A stretch of 64,000 bases of DNA, taken from NCBI GenBank assembly GCA_904419075.1, contig CAJFQM010000001.1, forward strand, positions 1-64,000. Direction: 5' to 3'. Every line of letters begins with the position of its first letter. Position 1 is the stretch's first letter. Shown here one piece after another: positions 52,134 through 61,069 of the stretch. Below the pieces are notes generated by a model. The model saw nothing but the letters and a program-made list of their open reading frames with translations, did no database searches and was not told where the DNA came from. The position numbers and the translations under genes are program-made. The DNA comes from an uncultured Clostridia bacterium (GTDB lineage Bacteria; Bacillota; Clostridia; Christensenellales; Borkfalkiaceae).

Positions 52134-52745
52134 ATGGAAAAAATTTTAGTGGTGGAAGATGACGAAAGCATTCGGGAAGAACTGATCACCCTCCTTCGTG
52201 CAAACGGATATCAGACGGTGGAGGCGCCGCCGTGCGACCTCGCCCTTTTGGACGTGAATCTGCCCGGGGAGAGCGGGTTCGAGCGCTGTCGGAAACTGCG
52301 CATGCAGTCGGATGTTCCCGTCATTTTTCTGACGGCTCGGGAGTCTGCGGAGGATGAAATCGTAGGCTTCGGCGTCGGCGCGGACGACTATATCCGAAAA
52401 CCTTATAATTCATCCGTATTGCTCGCCCGTATCGCCAGACTCTTAAAACACCGCTCTTCGCCCCTGCTTTCCGTCCGGGGATTGTCGCTCAATTTGTCGG
52501 ACATGACCGTATCTTATAAGGACAACAAAGCGGAGCTTACGAAAAACGAAACCCGTATTCTTTCCTGCCTCATGAAAAAAGAACTGTGTACCCGGGAAGA
52601 AATCTTTGAAGACTTATGGAATAACAGTTTGTATGTAGACGAAAACACGCTGTATGTCAACATCAACAGATTGCGGGAAAAACTCAGGTCTTTGGGGGCG
52701 GAGGATTTTATCAGAACGGTGCGCGGCGTGGGGTATCGGTTATGA
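52134..52745 (+). CDS. Response regulator with shortened receiver domain (BceR-like)
   Basis: A 203-residue OmpR-type regulator. The phospho-acceptor is D40 (LALLDVNLP) and the conserved lysine K89, each about 12-13 residues earlier than in the 440 regulator (D52, K102). The missing piece is the second helix region between strands 2 and 3. The winged helix (about 105-203) is complete and ends RTVRGVGYRL. ATG 52134 follows GGGAG. It is coupled by ATGA to the kinase. Confidence 0.9.
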   Translation: MEKILVVEDDESIREELITLLRANGYQTVEAPPCDLALLDVNLPGESGFERCRKLRMQSDVPVIFLTARESAEDEIVGFGVGADDYIRKPYNSSVLLARIARLLKHRSSPLLSVRGLSLNLSDMTVSYKDNKAELTKNETRILSCLMKKELCTREEIFEDLWNNSLYVDENTLYVNINRLREKLRSLGAEDFIRTVRGVGYRL

Positions 52746-53752
52746 AATGGAGAGAATATATCGCTTCCAAAGCGGCGGGGCTTTGTTTTTTAGGCATCGC
52801 CGCTCTTTTATGGGGAATTTTTGCATATTTTGCGGGCGCGAACGCGGCCGTGCTTTGGGGCAGCGAGATTTTTTTCGCTTGCGCTGCGGCGATATGGTTG
52901 GCGCTTGGATTTTTTTTCGTCTCCAAACGCCTGAAAAAGCTGGAAAAGACGTTGGAGGGCTTAAAAGAGCCTTATCTGCTGGGAGAGCTTCTCGAAAAAC
53001 CGCGCGACGCCGCGGAAAAGGAATATTTCCGCGTCATGAAAGAAGTGTCGCGTTCGGCGATCGGAACCGCGGAGATTGCGTTGAAGGAGAAAGAAGAATA
53101 TTGCGAATATGTCGAGAGCTGGATTCATGAAATCAAGACGCCCCTGACGGCATGTTCTCTCATTCTCGATAACGGCGGCGATACGGGAAAACTCAAACGG
53201 GAACTCAAACGCGCGGACAACCTGACGGAGACGATACTCTATTACGCACGGCTGAGAAGCAGTGAAAAGGATATCAAAATCGGAAAAATAAATGCGGCGG
53301 ACATCGTGGCGGAAGCGGTGAAAAGCCAAAGGGAGCTCCTTGTCGCGGCGCGGATAGGCGTGGAGGCGAAAGGGGATTTTTCCGTATACACGGACGGAAA
53401 ATCCCTCTGCTTCATCCTGAAACAGCTTTTAATCAACTGTGCGAAATACTGCCGCGGCTGCCGCGTGGAAATTACGGTCGAGGACGGCTGTATTTCCGTC
53501 TCCGACAACGGGCCGGGGATTCCCTCGCACGAGCTTCGACGGGTGACTTCCCGCGGTTTTACGGGCGCAAACGGAAAGAGTGCGGGCGGTACGGGTATGG
53601 GGCTTTACATCGTTTCCGAGCTGTGCAAAAAGCTGGAAATCGAATTGGAAATTTTTTCGGAGGTCGGAAAGGGGACAAAATTTGTTCTCCGTTTTGAGAG
53701 TTTGAAAAAATCTTACGAAAACGTAAGGGAGGAAAAAGACGGCGTTAGATAA
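52742..53752 (+). CDS. BceS-like intramembrane-sensing histidine kinase
   Basis: A 336-residue kinase with two close membrane helices (about 11-32 and 38-60) and almost no external loop, the hallmark of BceS-type kinases that sense through their ABC transporter. H129 lies in WIHEIKTPLTA. N-box and G-boxes (DNGPGIPS, GGTGMGLYIVSEL) are intact. The cognate transporter follows directly. Confidence 0.93.
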   Translation: MKWREYIASKAAGLCFLGIAALLWGIFAYFAGANAAVLWGSEIFFACAAAIWLALGFFFVSKRLKKLEKTLEGLKEPYLLGELLEKPRDAAEKEYFRVMKEVSRSAIGTAEIALKEKEEYCEYVESWIHEIKTPLTACSLILDNGGDTGKLKRELKRADNLTETILYYARLRSSEKDIKIGKINAADIVAEAVKSQRELLVAARIGVEAKGDFSVYTDGKSLCFILKQLLINCAKYCRGCRVEITVEDGCISVSDNGPGIPSHELRRVTSRGFTGANGKSAGGTGMGLYIVSELCKKLEIELEIFSEVGKGTKFVLRFESLKKSYENVREEKDGVR

Positions 53753-53796
53753 AAACGGGCTTTGCCGTGGTATCATGGTAATCGGAATTCGGAAAA

Positions 53797-53834
53797 AAGG
53801 AGGTTGCCGCGGATTTCCCGCGGCGCATGAAATG
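53797..53834 (+). promoter_or_regulatory. Hairpin between ribosome site and start codon
   Basis: AAGGAGG (53797-53803) lies 28 bases before ATG 53832, too far for normal use. In between, GCCGCGG (53806-53812) and CCGCGGC (53818-53824) form a 7-bp all-GC hairpin. When folded, it brings the site to an effective spacing of about 9 bases. Confidence 0.6.
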
Positions 53835-54596
53835 AAAACAATTCTGGAAGTAAAAAACGTTACCAAATACTACGGCGGCGGCAGCGTCGTCACGAAGGCA
53901 CTCGACGGTATCTCTCTTACGGTGGAAAAGGGCGAGTTCGTCGCCATTATGGGCGCTTCGGGTTCGGGCAAAAGTACGCTTCTCAATGTCATCTCCACCA
54001 TTGACAGAGTAAGTTCCGGGGAAATTCTCGTCGAAGGGAAAAACGTCTGTAACATGAAAGAGGACGATTTGTCCGCTTTCAGAAGAGATAAGCTCGGTTT
54101 TGTCTTTCAGGAATATAACCTGTTGGACACCCTGACCATCGGCGAAAATATTTCCTTGCCGCTCAATTTGAAGCGCGTCCCCGAGGATGAGACGAGAAAG
54201 GCACTCAAACGAGTTTCCGAAGCATTGGGCGTCGCGGATCAACTGAATAAGTTTCCCGCCGAGCTTTCGGGCGGTCAGCGGCAGCGCGCCGCCTGCGCTC
54301 GGGCAATTATCACTTCTCCCGCTTTGGTGCTCGCGGACGAACCGACGGGCGCGCTCGATTCCAAAAATTCAAAAATCCTCATGAAGACCTTTGAGCTCAT
54401 GAACGAATCTTTGGGCTCTACCATTCTCGCGGTGACGCACGATGCCGTCGTAGGCAGCTACGCGGGCAGAGTATTGTTTCTGAAAGACGGCAAAATCTGG
54501 AACGAACTCGTTCGGGGAGACCGCGACCGCAGGGAGATGTACGCCGAAATCCTCTCCGTCACGGCGGCGCTGGGAGGTGACGCAGATGTTTTCTAA
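53832..54596 (+). CDS. BceA-like ABC transporter ATPase
   Basis: A 254-residue ATPase of the MacB/BceA branch with Walker A GASGSGKST, Q-loop VFQEYNLLD, signature LSGGQRQR and Walker B ALVLADEPTGALD. It would power the FtsX-type permease downstream for resistance to, and sensing of, peptide antibiotics such as bacitracin or lantibiotics. The start is fixed by the conserved MKTILEV opening; the frame continues to 53775. It overlaps the permease by 11 bases. Confidence 0.93.
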   Translation: MKTILEVKNVTKYYGGGSVVTKALDGISLTVEKGEFVAIMGASGSGKSTLLNVISTIDRVSSGEILVEGKNVCNMKEDDLSAFRRDKLGFVFQEYNLLDTLTIGENISLPLNLKRVPEDETRKALKRVSEALGVADQLNKFPAELSGGQRQRAACARAIITSPALVLADEPTGALDSKNSKILMKTFELMNESLGSTILAVTHDAVVGSYAGRVLFLKDGKIWNELVRGDRDRREMYAEILSVTAALGGDADVF

Positions 54597-56538
54597 ACTC
54601 GCTTTCCGCAACGTCAAACGGCAAATCGGCAACTACCTCATTTATTTTATAACCGTATCTTTGACCGTCGCTTTGATGTTCGCCGTCAACAGCGCTATTT
54701 TCAGCCGCGAGCTCATGGAAAAAGCCTCTGCGATTCAAGAGCTCCGCGCGGGGCTGATCGCGCTCACGGTTTTTGTTTCCCTCATCGTCGCCTTTGTGCT
54801 CGGGTATGCCACTTCCTTTATGCTTAAACTGAGAAAACGAGAGTTCGGCACCTATCTGACGCTCGGCATGACCAGGAAAAATATTTTATCCGTCTTTCTT
54901 TTGGAATCGTCGATTCTCTGTCTCGCCTCGCTCGGAACGGGGCTCTTGTTGGGACTGATGTTCTATCAGGGACTCATGGCAATTGTCTCCAATCTCATGG
55001 AAATAGACTTTTTCTTTTCCGCCTATTCTCTCAACGGCCTGCTTCTTACGGTGGGGCTGGTCTGTCTCGTGTTCGTCCTTTCCTCTTTCACTTCCGCCGT
55101 ATATCTCAAACGGGTAAGTATTTACAATCTCATTCACGGTGACAAAAAAGTAGAAAAGAAAGTTCGTTTCCCCATGGTTTGGCTGGCGGTTACGATACTT
55201 TCCCTGATTGCCGTGGTAGGGGCTTGCGTCGTATTTTCCGCGGAAGTGGAAAAAACCATGAAAAACGGCGGGTCGGGATTGGATATGCTGATATGCTTCG
55301 TCGTCCTCGCCGTCGGTATCGTTCTCTTTCATGTGGGCGCGGCGAAGAGCATCGTACATCTGCTCCTTAAAAACAGGCGCTTTAAGAACCGCGGAACCAA
55401 TACGTTCACGCTTCGGCAGCTCTCGGGAAAACTGAGCCCGAATGCCGTTATGGCGGGAGCTTTGGCGTTTCTCCTTGCCTTTGCGATTATCGGAGCCAAC
55501 GTCTCCTTTGTCCAAAAGGTAAGCAATCGTGAAATATTGGACAAAGGTTATCCCTTTGATATCAGCGCGGAGCTGGAACGGGGAAAAGATGCCGTCGGTT
55601 TCGACGAAGCGGAAAAAATTATCGAAAAATATGCGACAATCGATAAAAAAATAGCATATTCCGTCTATACTTCCGACGATAATTATCTGCATAGCTTTAC
55701 GCAGTGGTCGGGAGAAGGGTATGACGGATTGACCGATACCTTTATGACTGAGAGCGAATTCAATGCGCTTTACGGGGCGTTGGGATATGCGCCTATTGAG
55801 CTGGAAGGCGGATTCAAAATTATCGATAACGATGCCCGAATGGATAAATTTGATTTTTCCGCCGCCGTGTTGCAGCTTTCGGGCGGACCGTATTTTTATA
55901 AGGGGCGGGAATCGGGGTATCCGTCCCTCGGGTATTATTATTTCCTTGCGGTTATTCCCGATGAAGCCGCTGCCGGTTTGACGGTAAGCTATGACGGAGC
56001 TGCATACGATTTGAAGGAGGAAACATACGATGCGCGGGCGCTGAGGGAGGAACTGACATACGAGTACACGACGCAGAACGGGTATACCTATCTGAAATGC
56101 GATTACAGAATACGGGAATATTCGCGCATGGAACAGAATGCCAATACGGCGGTATTCATTATTGCAGCGCTTTATATCTCGGCGGTATTCGTATTTATGG
56201 CTATGGCGATTTTGGCGCTCAAAACACTGTCGGGAATTTCCGAAGACAGACGCCGCTACGAAATCCTGTATCGTTTGGGGGCGAGCAAAAAGGAGCAGAG
56301 CCGTACCCTTCTCAAACAAATTTTCGCGTTCTTTTTCCTGCCGTTTGCGCTTCCCATGCTTTTGAGTATTCCCTCGGGACTAATCTGCGCGCAAATCATG
56401 CGGCTGGGCGGATATGCTTCGGTCGTTTCGGAGGTGCTTTGCGTGGCGGGCGGTATCGCGCTCGTAATCACCGCCGTTTATGTCCTGTATTTCTCCGCTA
56501 CTTATCTTGTCGCTAAACGCAGCGTCGTAAGAGAATAA
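54586..56538 (+). CDS. BceB-like ABC transporter permease
   Basis: A 650-residue FtsX-domain permease with about ten helices and one large extracytoplasmic domain between helices 7 and 8 (about 315-515), as in BceB/YxdM/VraG, where this domain binds the antibiotic or its lipid target. The N-terminal MFSKLAFRNVKRQ is typical. The start ATG 54586 follows GGGAGGTGA. The complete RR-HK-ATPase-permease order supports a peptide-antibiotic sensing and detoxification module. Confidence 0.92.
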   Translation: MFSKLAFRNVKRQIGNYLIYFITVSLTVALMFAVNSAIFSRELMEKASAIQELRAGLIALTVFVSLIVAFVLGYATSFMLKLRKREFGTYLTLGMTRKNILSVFLLESSILCLASLGTGLLLGLMFYQGLMAIVSNLMEIDFFFSAYSLNGLLLTVGLVCLVFVLSSFTSAVYLKRVSIYNLIHGDKKVEKKVRFPMVWLAVTILSLIAVVGACVVFSAEVEKTMKNGGSGLDMLICFVVLAVGIVLFHVGAAKSIVHLLLKNRRFKNRGTNTFTLRQLSGKLSPNAVMAGALAFLLAFAIIGANVSFVQKVSNREILDKGYPFDISAELERGKDAVGFDEAEKIIEKYATIDKKIAYSVYTSDDNYLHSFTQWSGEGYDGLTDTFMTESEFNALYGALGYAPIELEGGFKIIDNDARMDKFDFSAAVLQLSGGPYFYKGRESGYPSLGYYYFLAVIPDEAAAGLTVSYDGAAYDLKEETYDARALREELTYEYTTQNGYTYLKCDYRIREYSRMEQNANTAVFIIAALYISAVFVFMAMAILALKTLSGISEDRRRYEILYRLGASKKEQSRTLLKQIFAFFFLPFALPMLLSIPSGLICAQIMRLGGYASVVSEVLCVAGGIALVITAVYVLYFSATYLVAKRSVVRE

Positions 56539-56542
56539 AACA

Positions 56543-56571
56543 TGCTCCCCGCCGAAGAAAAGCGGGGAGGA
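56543..56571. terminator. Hairpin between convergent genes
   Basis: CTCCCCGC (56545-56552) pairs with GCGGGGAG (56562-56569). A-rich flanks on the left would give T-rich RNA in the minus direction; plus-strand use is weaker. Confidence 0.55.
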
Positions 56572-56596
56572 TTGATAAAAAAGTTTATATCGGATA

Positions 56597-58378
56597 TTAT
56601 TCGGCTGTCCAAACCGCGAAAAGAGTTAAATTTTTGAGTAATTCGTTTAACTCCTGCCGTTCTTCAAAAGTAAGTTGTGGGCAAACGGGCGGAAATTCAG
56701 GAGCGGTTCCGCCTTCTTCCGTCGTCCATCCGGCGAGGGTGTACCCGATCCGCGTGGGCGGAATCGACTTGGCTCTCTGAAGGTAGTGACTGGAAGTGAT
56801 GGAATAGACATAAGGATAGGCCCCGTCATATTTCAGACCGCAGAGCCAAAAATGACTTTGTTCAAAGGAAAACTCCATAATGCTTCCCGGAGAAGAGTCA
56901 AGGTCAAAAGGAAAGTAAACACTCTTGCAGTTATAAAAAACGTAGGCTTCTTCTCCCGGAGTGACAATTTTTTGGACGGTATCGGGTACGGTGACGCTTA
57001 ATTTTTGACAATAATAAAAGGCATAAGGGCCTATTTTTGTCACGGAGGAGGGGATGAAGATCCGTTCCAGATTCGGGCAGGAAAAAAAGGCCTCTTGTTC
57101 AATGGTCTGAATATGATCGGGAATAATAAATTCCGTCATCGTACAATGCGCAAACGCGTCCTCTCCGATGGTATGGACGTAATCGGGAATGACGCTGTCG
57201 GGAATGCCTTTTATCAAGACATTGTCGGAAGTACGGATGAGACAGTTTCCGTCTGCCTTATAGGCCGTATTGCCATCGGCGACCGTTATTTTGGATAAAT
57301 CGTTACAGTAGGAAAAAGCCCCGGCAGCGATTTCTTTGACGGACGCGGGAATGTTCAGGGAGGTCATACCCGTACTGAACCAAAAAGAATAGCCTTCGAT
57401 GGAGCGGACATAATCGGGAATGACGGCGTTGGGAGAACCGAGAACCAAAGCGTTGTCTTCCCTGCGGATGACGCAGTTTTGGTCGGCTGTATATTGGTCA
57501 TTTTCCTCGGAAAATCTCAGTTCGGTCAGATTTTCACAGCCGCCGAAAACATAGTAAGACGATATACGTTCCAGATTTTTGGGAAGAACGACGTTGGTCA
57601 GATTTTTACAATCCAGAAAAATTCGATCTTGTATCTGCGTGACGCTGTCGGGAAAACGGAAGTCTGTCAAACCGGAACAGCCGCTGAAAGCGCAGGTATC
57701 GACGGAGAGAAGCGAGTCGGGAAAAGAAATGAAGGATAATTTTTCGCAGCCATTGAAAGTGAAATAAGAAAGTGTTTCAAGGTAGGCGGGCAGTTTGACG
57801 CGGGTTAAAGAAGTGCAGTCCTCAAAGACGGCTCTGTCAAATTCCAAAACAGAATCGGGAATGATGACGGAAGTGATGTTTTTGCAGTCGGCGAAAGCGT
57901 CGTCTGCGAGAACAGTGACGGGAAGGCCGTTGATTTTTTCCGGGATAATCAATTTGCCTTTGAGAGAAAGCTTCTGGGAAGAGGCGGCACAAATTTCCAT
58001 TCCTTTTCCGTCTTTGGTGGGTTTTACGGCTAAACCTTGGGGGACGGAAACGGTATACTTTGTCTCGGCCCAGTCGGAATCGAGAACTTCTCTGAAATTT
58101 CCGTAAGCCATGACCTTGATATGATAGGTGTCGGGCTTGGAGGTGAGTTCAAATAAATCGAAGCGGTTGGTTTCCGTTTCGTATTCTTTGCCGTCGATGT
58201 CGACAAAGTACCCGAGCGCGTCGTCGACGGGGTCCCAGGTGAGATAATCGTCGTCCGTCACGCGTAGATTGGCGGGAGTATCCATTTTCGGGTCCTCGTC
58301 CCCGCCGCAGGCGACGAGGAGAAACAGCCCGCCCAAAAGAATCAGAAGAAAAAGGAGACAGGAACGGAATTTTTTCAT
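56597..58378 (-). CDS. Lipoprotein with BspA-type leucine-rich repeats
   Basis: A 593-residue lipoprotein (lipobox LVAC, Cys about 24). A fibronectin-like domain (about 35-110) is followed by some fifteen LRR_5/BspA repeats (about 125-500; patterns such as AFADCKNITSVIIPDSV and AFSGCSGLTDFRFPDSV) and a C-terminal InlB-like B repeat (RIGYTLAGWTTEEGG, LTLFAVW). Such proteins bind host or bacterial surface ligands. It lies four bases behind the secreted protein at 58382 in one operon. Confidence 0.88.
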   Translation of the reverse strand: MKKFRSCLLFLLILLGGLFLLVACGGDEDPKMDTPANLRVTDDDYLTWDPVDDALGYFVDIDGKEYETETNRFDLFELTSKPDTYHIKVMAYGNFREVLDSDWAETKYTVSVPQGLAVKPTKDGKGMEICAASSQKLSLKGKLIIPEKINGLPVTVLADDAFADCKNITSVIIPDSVLEFDRAVFEDCTSLTRVKLPAYLETLSYFTFNGCEKLSFISFPDSLLSVDTCAFSGCSGLTDFRFPDSVTQIQDRIFLDCKNLTNVVLPKNLERISSYYVFGGCENLTELRFSEENDQYTADQNCVIRREDNALVLGSPNAVIPDYVRSIEGYSFWFSTGMTSLNIPASVKEIAAGAFSYCNDLSKITVADGNTAYKADGNCLIRTSDNVLIKGIPDSVIPDYVHTIGEDAFAHCTMTEFIIPDHIQTIEQEAFFSCPNLERIFIPSSVTKIGPYAFYYCQKLSVTVPDTVQKIVTPGEEAYVFYNCKSVYFPFDLDSSPGSIMEFSFEQSHFWLCGLKYDGAYPYVYSITSSHYLQRAKSIPPTRIGYTLAGWTTEEGGTAPEFPPVCPQLTFEERQELNELLKNLTLFAVWTAE

Positions 58379-58381
58379 GGG

Positions 58382-59602
58382 TTATTCTTTTCCGTAATAA
58401 AACCGATAGGTTTCGGGGTCCATAGCTACTTGCCAGCCTTCTGGAAGGTCATAATATTCATAAGTCCTTATCTCCCATCCGCTTTCTCCCGATTCGATCG
58501 GTTTGAAAGTAACATAACTTCTTCCCGGCCAATTGCCGTAACTGGAAAGATCGTCGTCGTTTATAAAACCGAATACCATTTCTTTCAGATATTCCTGAAA
58601 AGTGCATTCGTACATTCCCAGTGTTTGAAAATATTCAATCGGGCAGACTTCACCGAGAATGACGTCTCCCTGAATTAACATATAAGCTGGCATTTCCATA
58701 TAATCGAGGGCATCTTTCATATCGACGACAAATTGCTGGAACAACGAATCACTATAGTAATTATTTCCGATTGCATAAATCGGTTTATCGAAAGAATCAT
58801 AGATTTCTTCCGTGTCACGATAATTTCCGAAAAACTGCTCTTCCCCCGTAATTTTATTGATAAGGAATCCGTATTCAGAAACATAAAACAAACAATGGTC
58901 TATTGCATTCAGTTTCTTCCATGTTTCCGAAGCAGAATAATCGTCTGCAGAGATATTAAATTCTGCTCGAAAGAGAGGAAGGAGGAATGTGTCGATAGCG
59001 TAAGAAAAGCCTTGATCGAAAATAAGGGAAACGTCTGAGATTCTATCTTCGCGGTCTTCCATGTCTTTGAGGATATTATATATAAAAGGGGTAATCAAAT
59101 CGGTATTGATATGTACATCCACATAATCGAGAAAATCGGTGGCATCATTGAACCTTGCTTCATCCGTTCCGCATATAAACATTGTGCGGCAGTCTTCATT
59201 TTTTACGGCTTTGAAAAAATTAAGGAGAGAATCCGCCCACGAGTCGCCGTCATTCGGCATCGGCTTTATGGAATTCCGTATATCGAGGATGACTAAAGAA
59301 TCGGAAGTGATGTTATCGAGAAAATTGCTTTCAAAGAACCGATCTTCGAATTGGTCAGGAAAATAAATAAATGGTTCAAAATAGATTTCTGTTTGACTTT
59401 CGCTTTCATAATAATTACAGACTTCTTCCAAAATTTCAACATATTTTAGATTAGCGGAATCGCTGAAATAATAGAGGTCGAGGGGCTCGTTTTCCGCTTT
59501 TGCTGACAGAGGAACCCATCCGAAAGAAGAAGTGAAAAGCGCCAAAGTCAGTAAGGAAGCTCCGAACAGTTTTCCTGTTTTTTTGATTTGCCTTGTTTTC
59601 AT
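58382..59602 (-). CDS. Secreted protein of unknown family
   Basis: A 406-residue exported protein with a signal peptide ending SAKAEN (about 36). The mature part is acidic and rich in Phe, Tyr and Asp (DLYYFSDSANL, YFEPFIYFPDQF). It alternates alpha and beta segments in a way that vaguely recalls solute-binding folds, but I recognise no family. It is first in an operon with the leucine-rich-repeat lipoprotein; GGGGAGG precedes the ATG. Confidence 0.75.
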   Translation of the reverse strand: MKTRQIKKTGKLFGASLLTLALFTSSFGWVPLSAKAENEPLDLYYFSDSANLKYVEILEEVCNYYESESQTEIYFEPFIYFPDQFEDRFFESNFLDNITSDSLVILDIRNSIKPMPNDGDSWADSLLNFFKAVKNEDCRTMFICGTDEARFNDATDFLDYVDVHINTDLITPFIYNILKDMEDREDRISDVSLIFDQGFSYAIDTFLLPLFRAEFNISADDYSASETWKKLNAIDHCLFYVSEYGFLINKITGEEQFFGNYRDTEEIYDSFDKPIYAIGNNYYSDSLFQQFVVDMKDALDYMEMPAYMLIQGDVILGEVCPIEYFQTLGMYECTFQEYLKEMVFGFINDDDLSSYGNWPGRSYVTFKPIESGESGWEIRTYEYYDLPEGWQVAMDPETYRFYYGKE

Positions 59603-59635
59603 CGTTTTACCTCCCCAAAATAAATTCTTATAAAA

Positions 59636-59664
59636 ATTATATCACGGCAGGAAAAATTTGTCAA
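59636..59664 (-). promoter_or_regulatory. Promoter of the secreted-protein operon
   Basis: On the minus strand TTGACA (59664-59659), 17 bases and TATAAT (59641-59636): perfect consensus. Confidence 0.85.
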
Positions 59665-59681
59665 GTGTTATATTAATGATA

Positions 59682-59728
59682 AAACAAAAACGGCTCCTAC
59701 TTAAAAAGTAGGAGCCGTTTTTGTTTTT
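59682..59728 (-). terminator. Terminator of the Ntn-hydrolase gene
   Basis: AAAAACGGCTCCTACTT and AAGTAGGAGCCGTTTTT form a perfect stem with A/T flanks on both sides, just past the minus-strand stop. Confidence 0.9.
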
Positions 59729-60947
59729 ACAGGGAGAATGAGAGAGTATAAGCCTCTTCTCCGTAGTGTTCGTTGGGTACCCAAAGCACCGTTTTGTCCG
59801 TGAGGTTATACACGACGCTATGTACCGTGCAGCCGTTCGCGTCGTCGTTGTCCCAATTTCTGCGGCCGACTTCGCCTAAAATACTCATGGCTGCCGATTC
59901 GTCTTCGACGATTCCGTTCGTAGGGCTGAGCCTTTCGTAAATATGGTCATATCTGTCCAAGCCGGGTTTTTCCGAATCGTTTTCGTAATATCCGGGCTGA
60001 ATGATAAAGTTTGTAATCCATTGGAAATCGGATTTTCCTTCTTCTTCCCCGATATACTCGTCTCCCGTGTTGTAGGTGACGACGAGTTTTCTCGCCGAGC
60101 CGTCGTTGTCCGTTTTATCCGTTCCGTTTACCCATTCGAGAATGGCGCTTTTGCCCGTGGAATCGGCTATCATATAATGATAGGAGGTTGCCGCGGAGTC
60201 ATGCAAATCGTATTTGGAGACGAGCTCCACCGCTTCGTCCACACTGCCCGCATAGTCTAAAATCATGCGGAGCATGGTAGTGGAAGTAAGGTCGGGCTTG
60301 TCGGTGTTCTGGTCGGTGGGGACGGTGGTTTCGCCCTGATAACTCATGTAGATGCCGCAGCTTACGCCCGCGGAATTCATTCCGTCGAGCGGAGTATAGG
60401 GCGCCGCAAGACAAGTGATTTTATTCATTAAGCCTTCTACGTCCTTATTCACGTCCATACCGATGAATTGCAGGTCTACCGTGGATACGGAGGCGTATCT
60501 CCCGTCGCCCGGGTCAGTGAATACAAGACAGGTGTTCGTCTTGGAAAAATCATAATTGCGCGCGAATAATTTGTCGCCGTCCTTCGTCGTAGCCGTAAAG
60601 GAGGCGCAGGCGATTTCGCTTTCTTCTATCGTAAGGTCGATAAGCCCTTTCGTAATATTCTGCGTAATGAAATTAATGAGGGAAGTATCGTTTTTTGCCC
60701 CGTCGCTTTCAAGGAATTTGTCGAAGTAAAAACCGCCTTTCACGTCCATGCGGTAAACGGAGCCGTCGAGATGCTCGTCGTTGCGGTTAAATATTTTCTT
60801 GAACGACGAAACGGTAGCGATTTCGTTGCCCCATACGCAGCCTACCGTAATGCCCAGCGCCGCGACGAGCGCGACGATGACTGCCAGCGCGATAATGAGT
60901 ATCCGCTGCCACAGTTTGAGTTTCTTTTTCGTTTTTTCGTTTTCCAT
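59727..60947 (-). CDS. Membrane-anchored Ntn hydrolase (choloylglycine hydrolase/C45-like)
   Basis: A 406-residue protein with an N-terminal membrane helix (about 15-38) and an outside-facing amidase domain. C114 in IACASFTATT is followed by ARNYDF (130-134), the Cys and Arg-Asn-x-Asp arrangement of linear-amide Ntn hydrolases such as bile-salt hydrolases, penicillin V acylases and C45 peptidases. The Cys is internal, so it would need cleavage of about 113 residues to become N-terminal. Substrate unknown: bile salts, acyl-homoserine lactones or peptides are options. Confidence 0.78.
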   Translation of the reverse strand: MENEKTKKKLKLWQRILIIALAVIVALVAALGITVGCVWGNEIATVSSFKKIFNRNDEHLDGSVYRMDVKGGFYFDKFLESDGAKNDTSLINFITQNITKGLIDLTIEESEIACASFTATTKDGDKLFARNYDFSKTNTCLVFTDPGDGRYASVSTVDLQFIGMDVNKDVEGLMNKITCLAAPYTPLDGMNSAGVSCGIYMSYQGETTVPTDQNTDKPDLTSTTMLRMILDYAGSVDEAVELVSKYDLHDSAATSYHYMIADSTGKSAILEWVNGTDKTDNDGSARKLVVTYNTGDEYIGEEEGKSDFQWITNFIIQPGYYENDSEKPGLDRYDHIYERLSPTNGIVEDESAAMSILGEVGRRNWDNDDANGCTVHSVVYNLTDKTVLWVPNEHYGEEAYTLSFSL

Positions 60948-60979
60948 GGATTGCCTCCTTGTTTGATAAAATCTTGTAC

Positions 60980-61008
60980 ATTATACGTCTTTGCTTGTTT
61001 GATGTCAA
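60980..61008 (-). promoter_or_regulatory. Promoter of the Ntn-hydrolase gene
   Basis: On the minus strand TTGACA (61008-61003), 17 bases and TATAAT (60985-60980): perfect consensus. Confidence 0.85.
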
Positions 61009-61069
61009 TAAAGTAATGGATTGATGTGACAATATGCGGAAAAGTGTGACATGATTTTTCAAAAAAGCA

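Noticed and set aside
58382-58450. The C-terminus of the 406-residue secreted protein (DLPEGWQVAMDPETYRFYYG) resembles a eukaryotic WW domain.
   Set aside because: Only one strand pattern matches, the second conserved Trp is missing, and the chain ends four residues later; chance resemblance is more likely.
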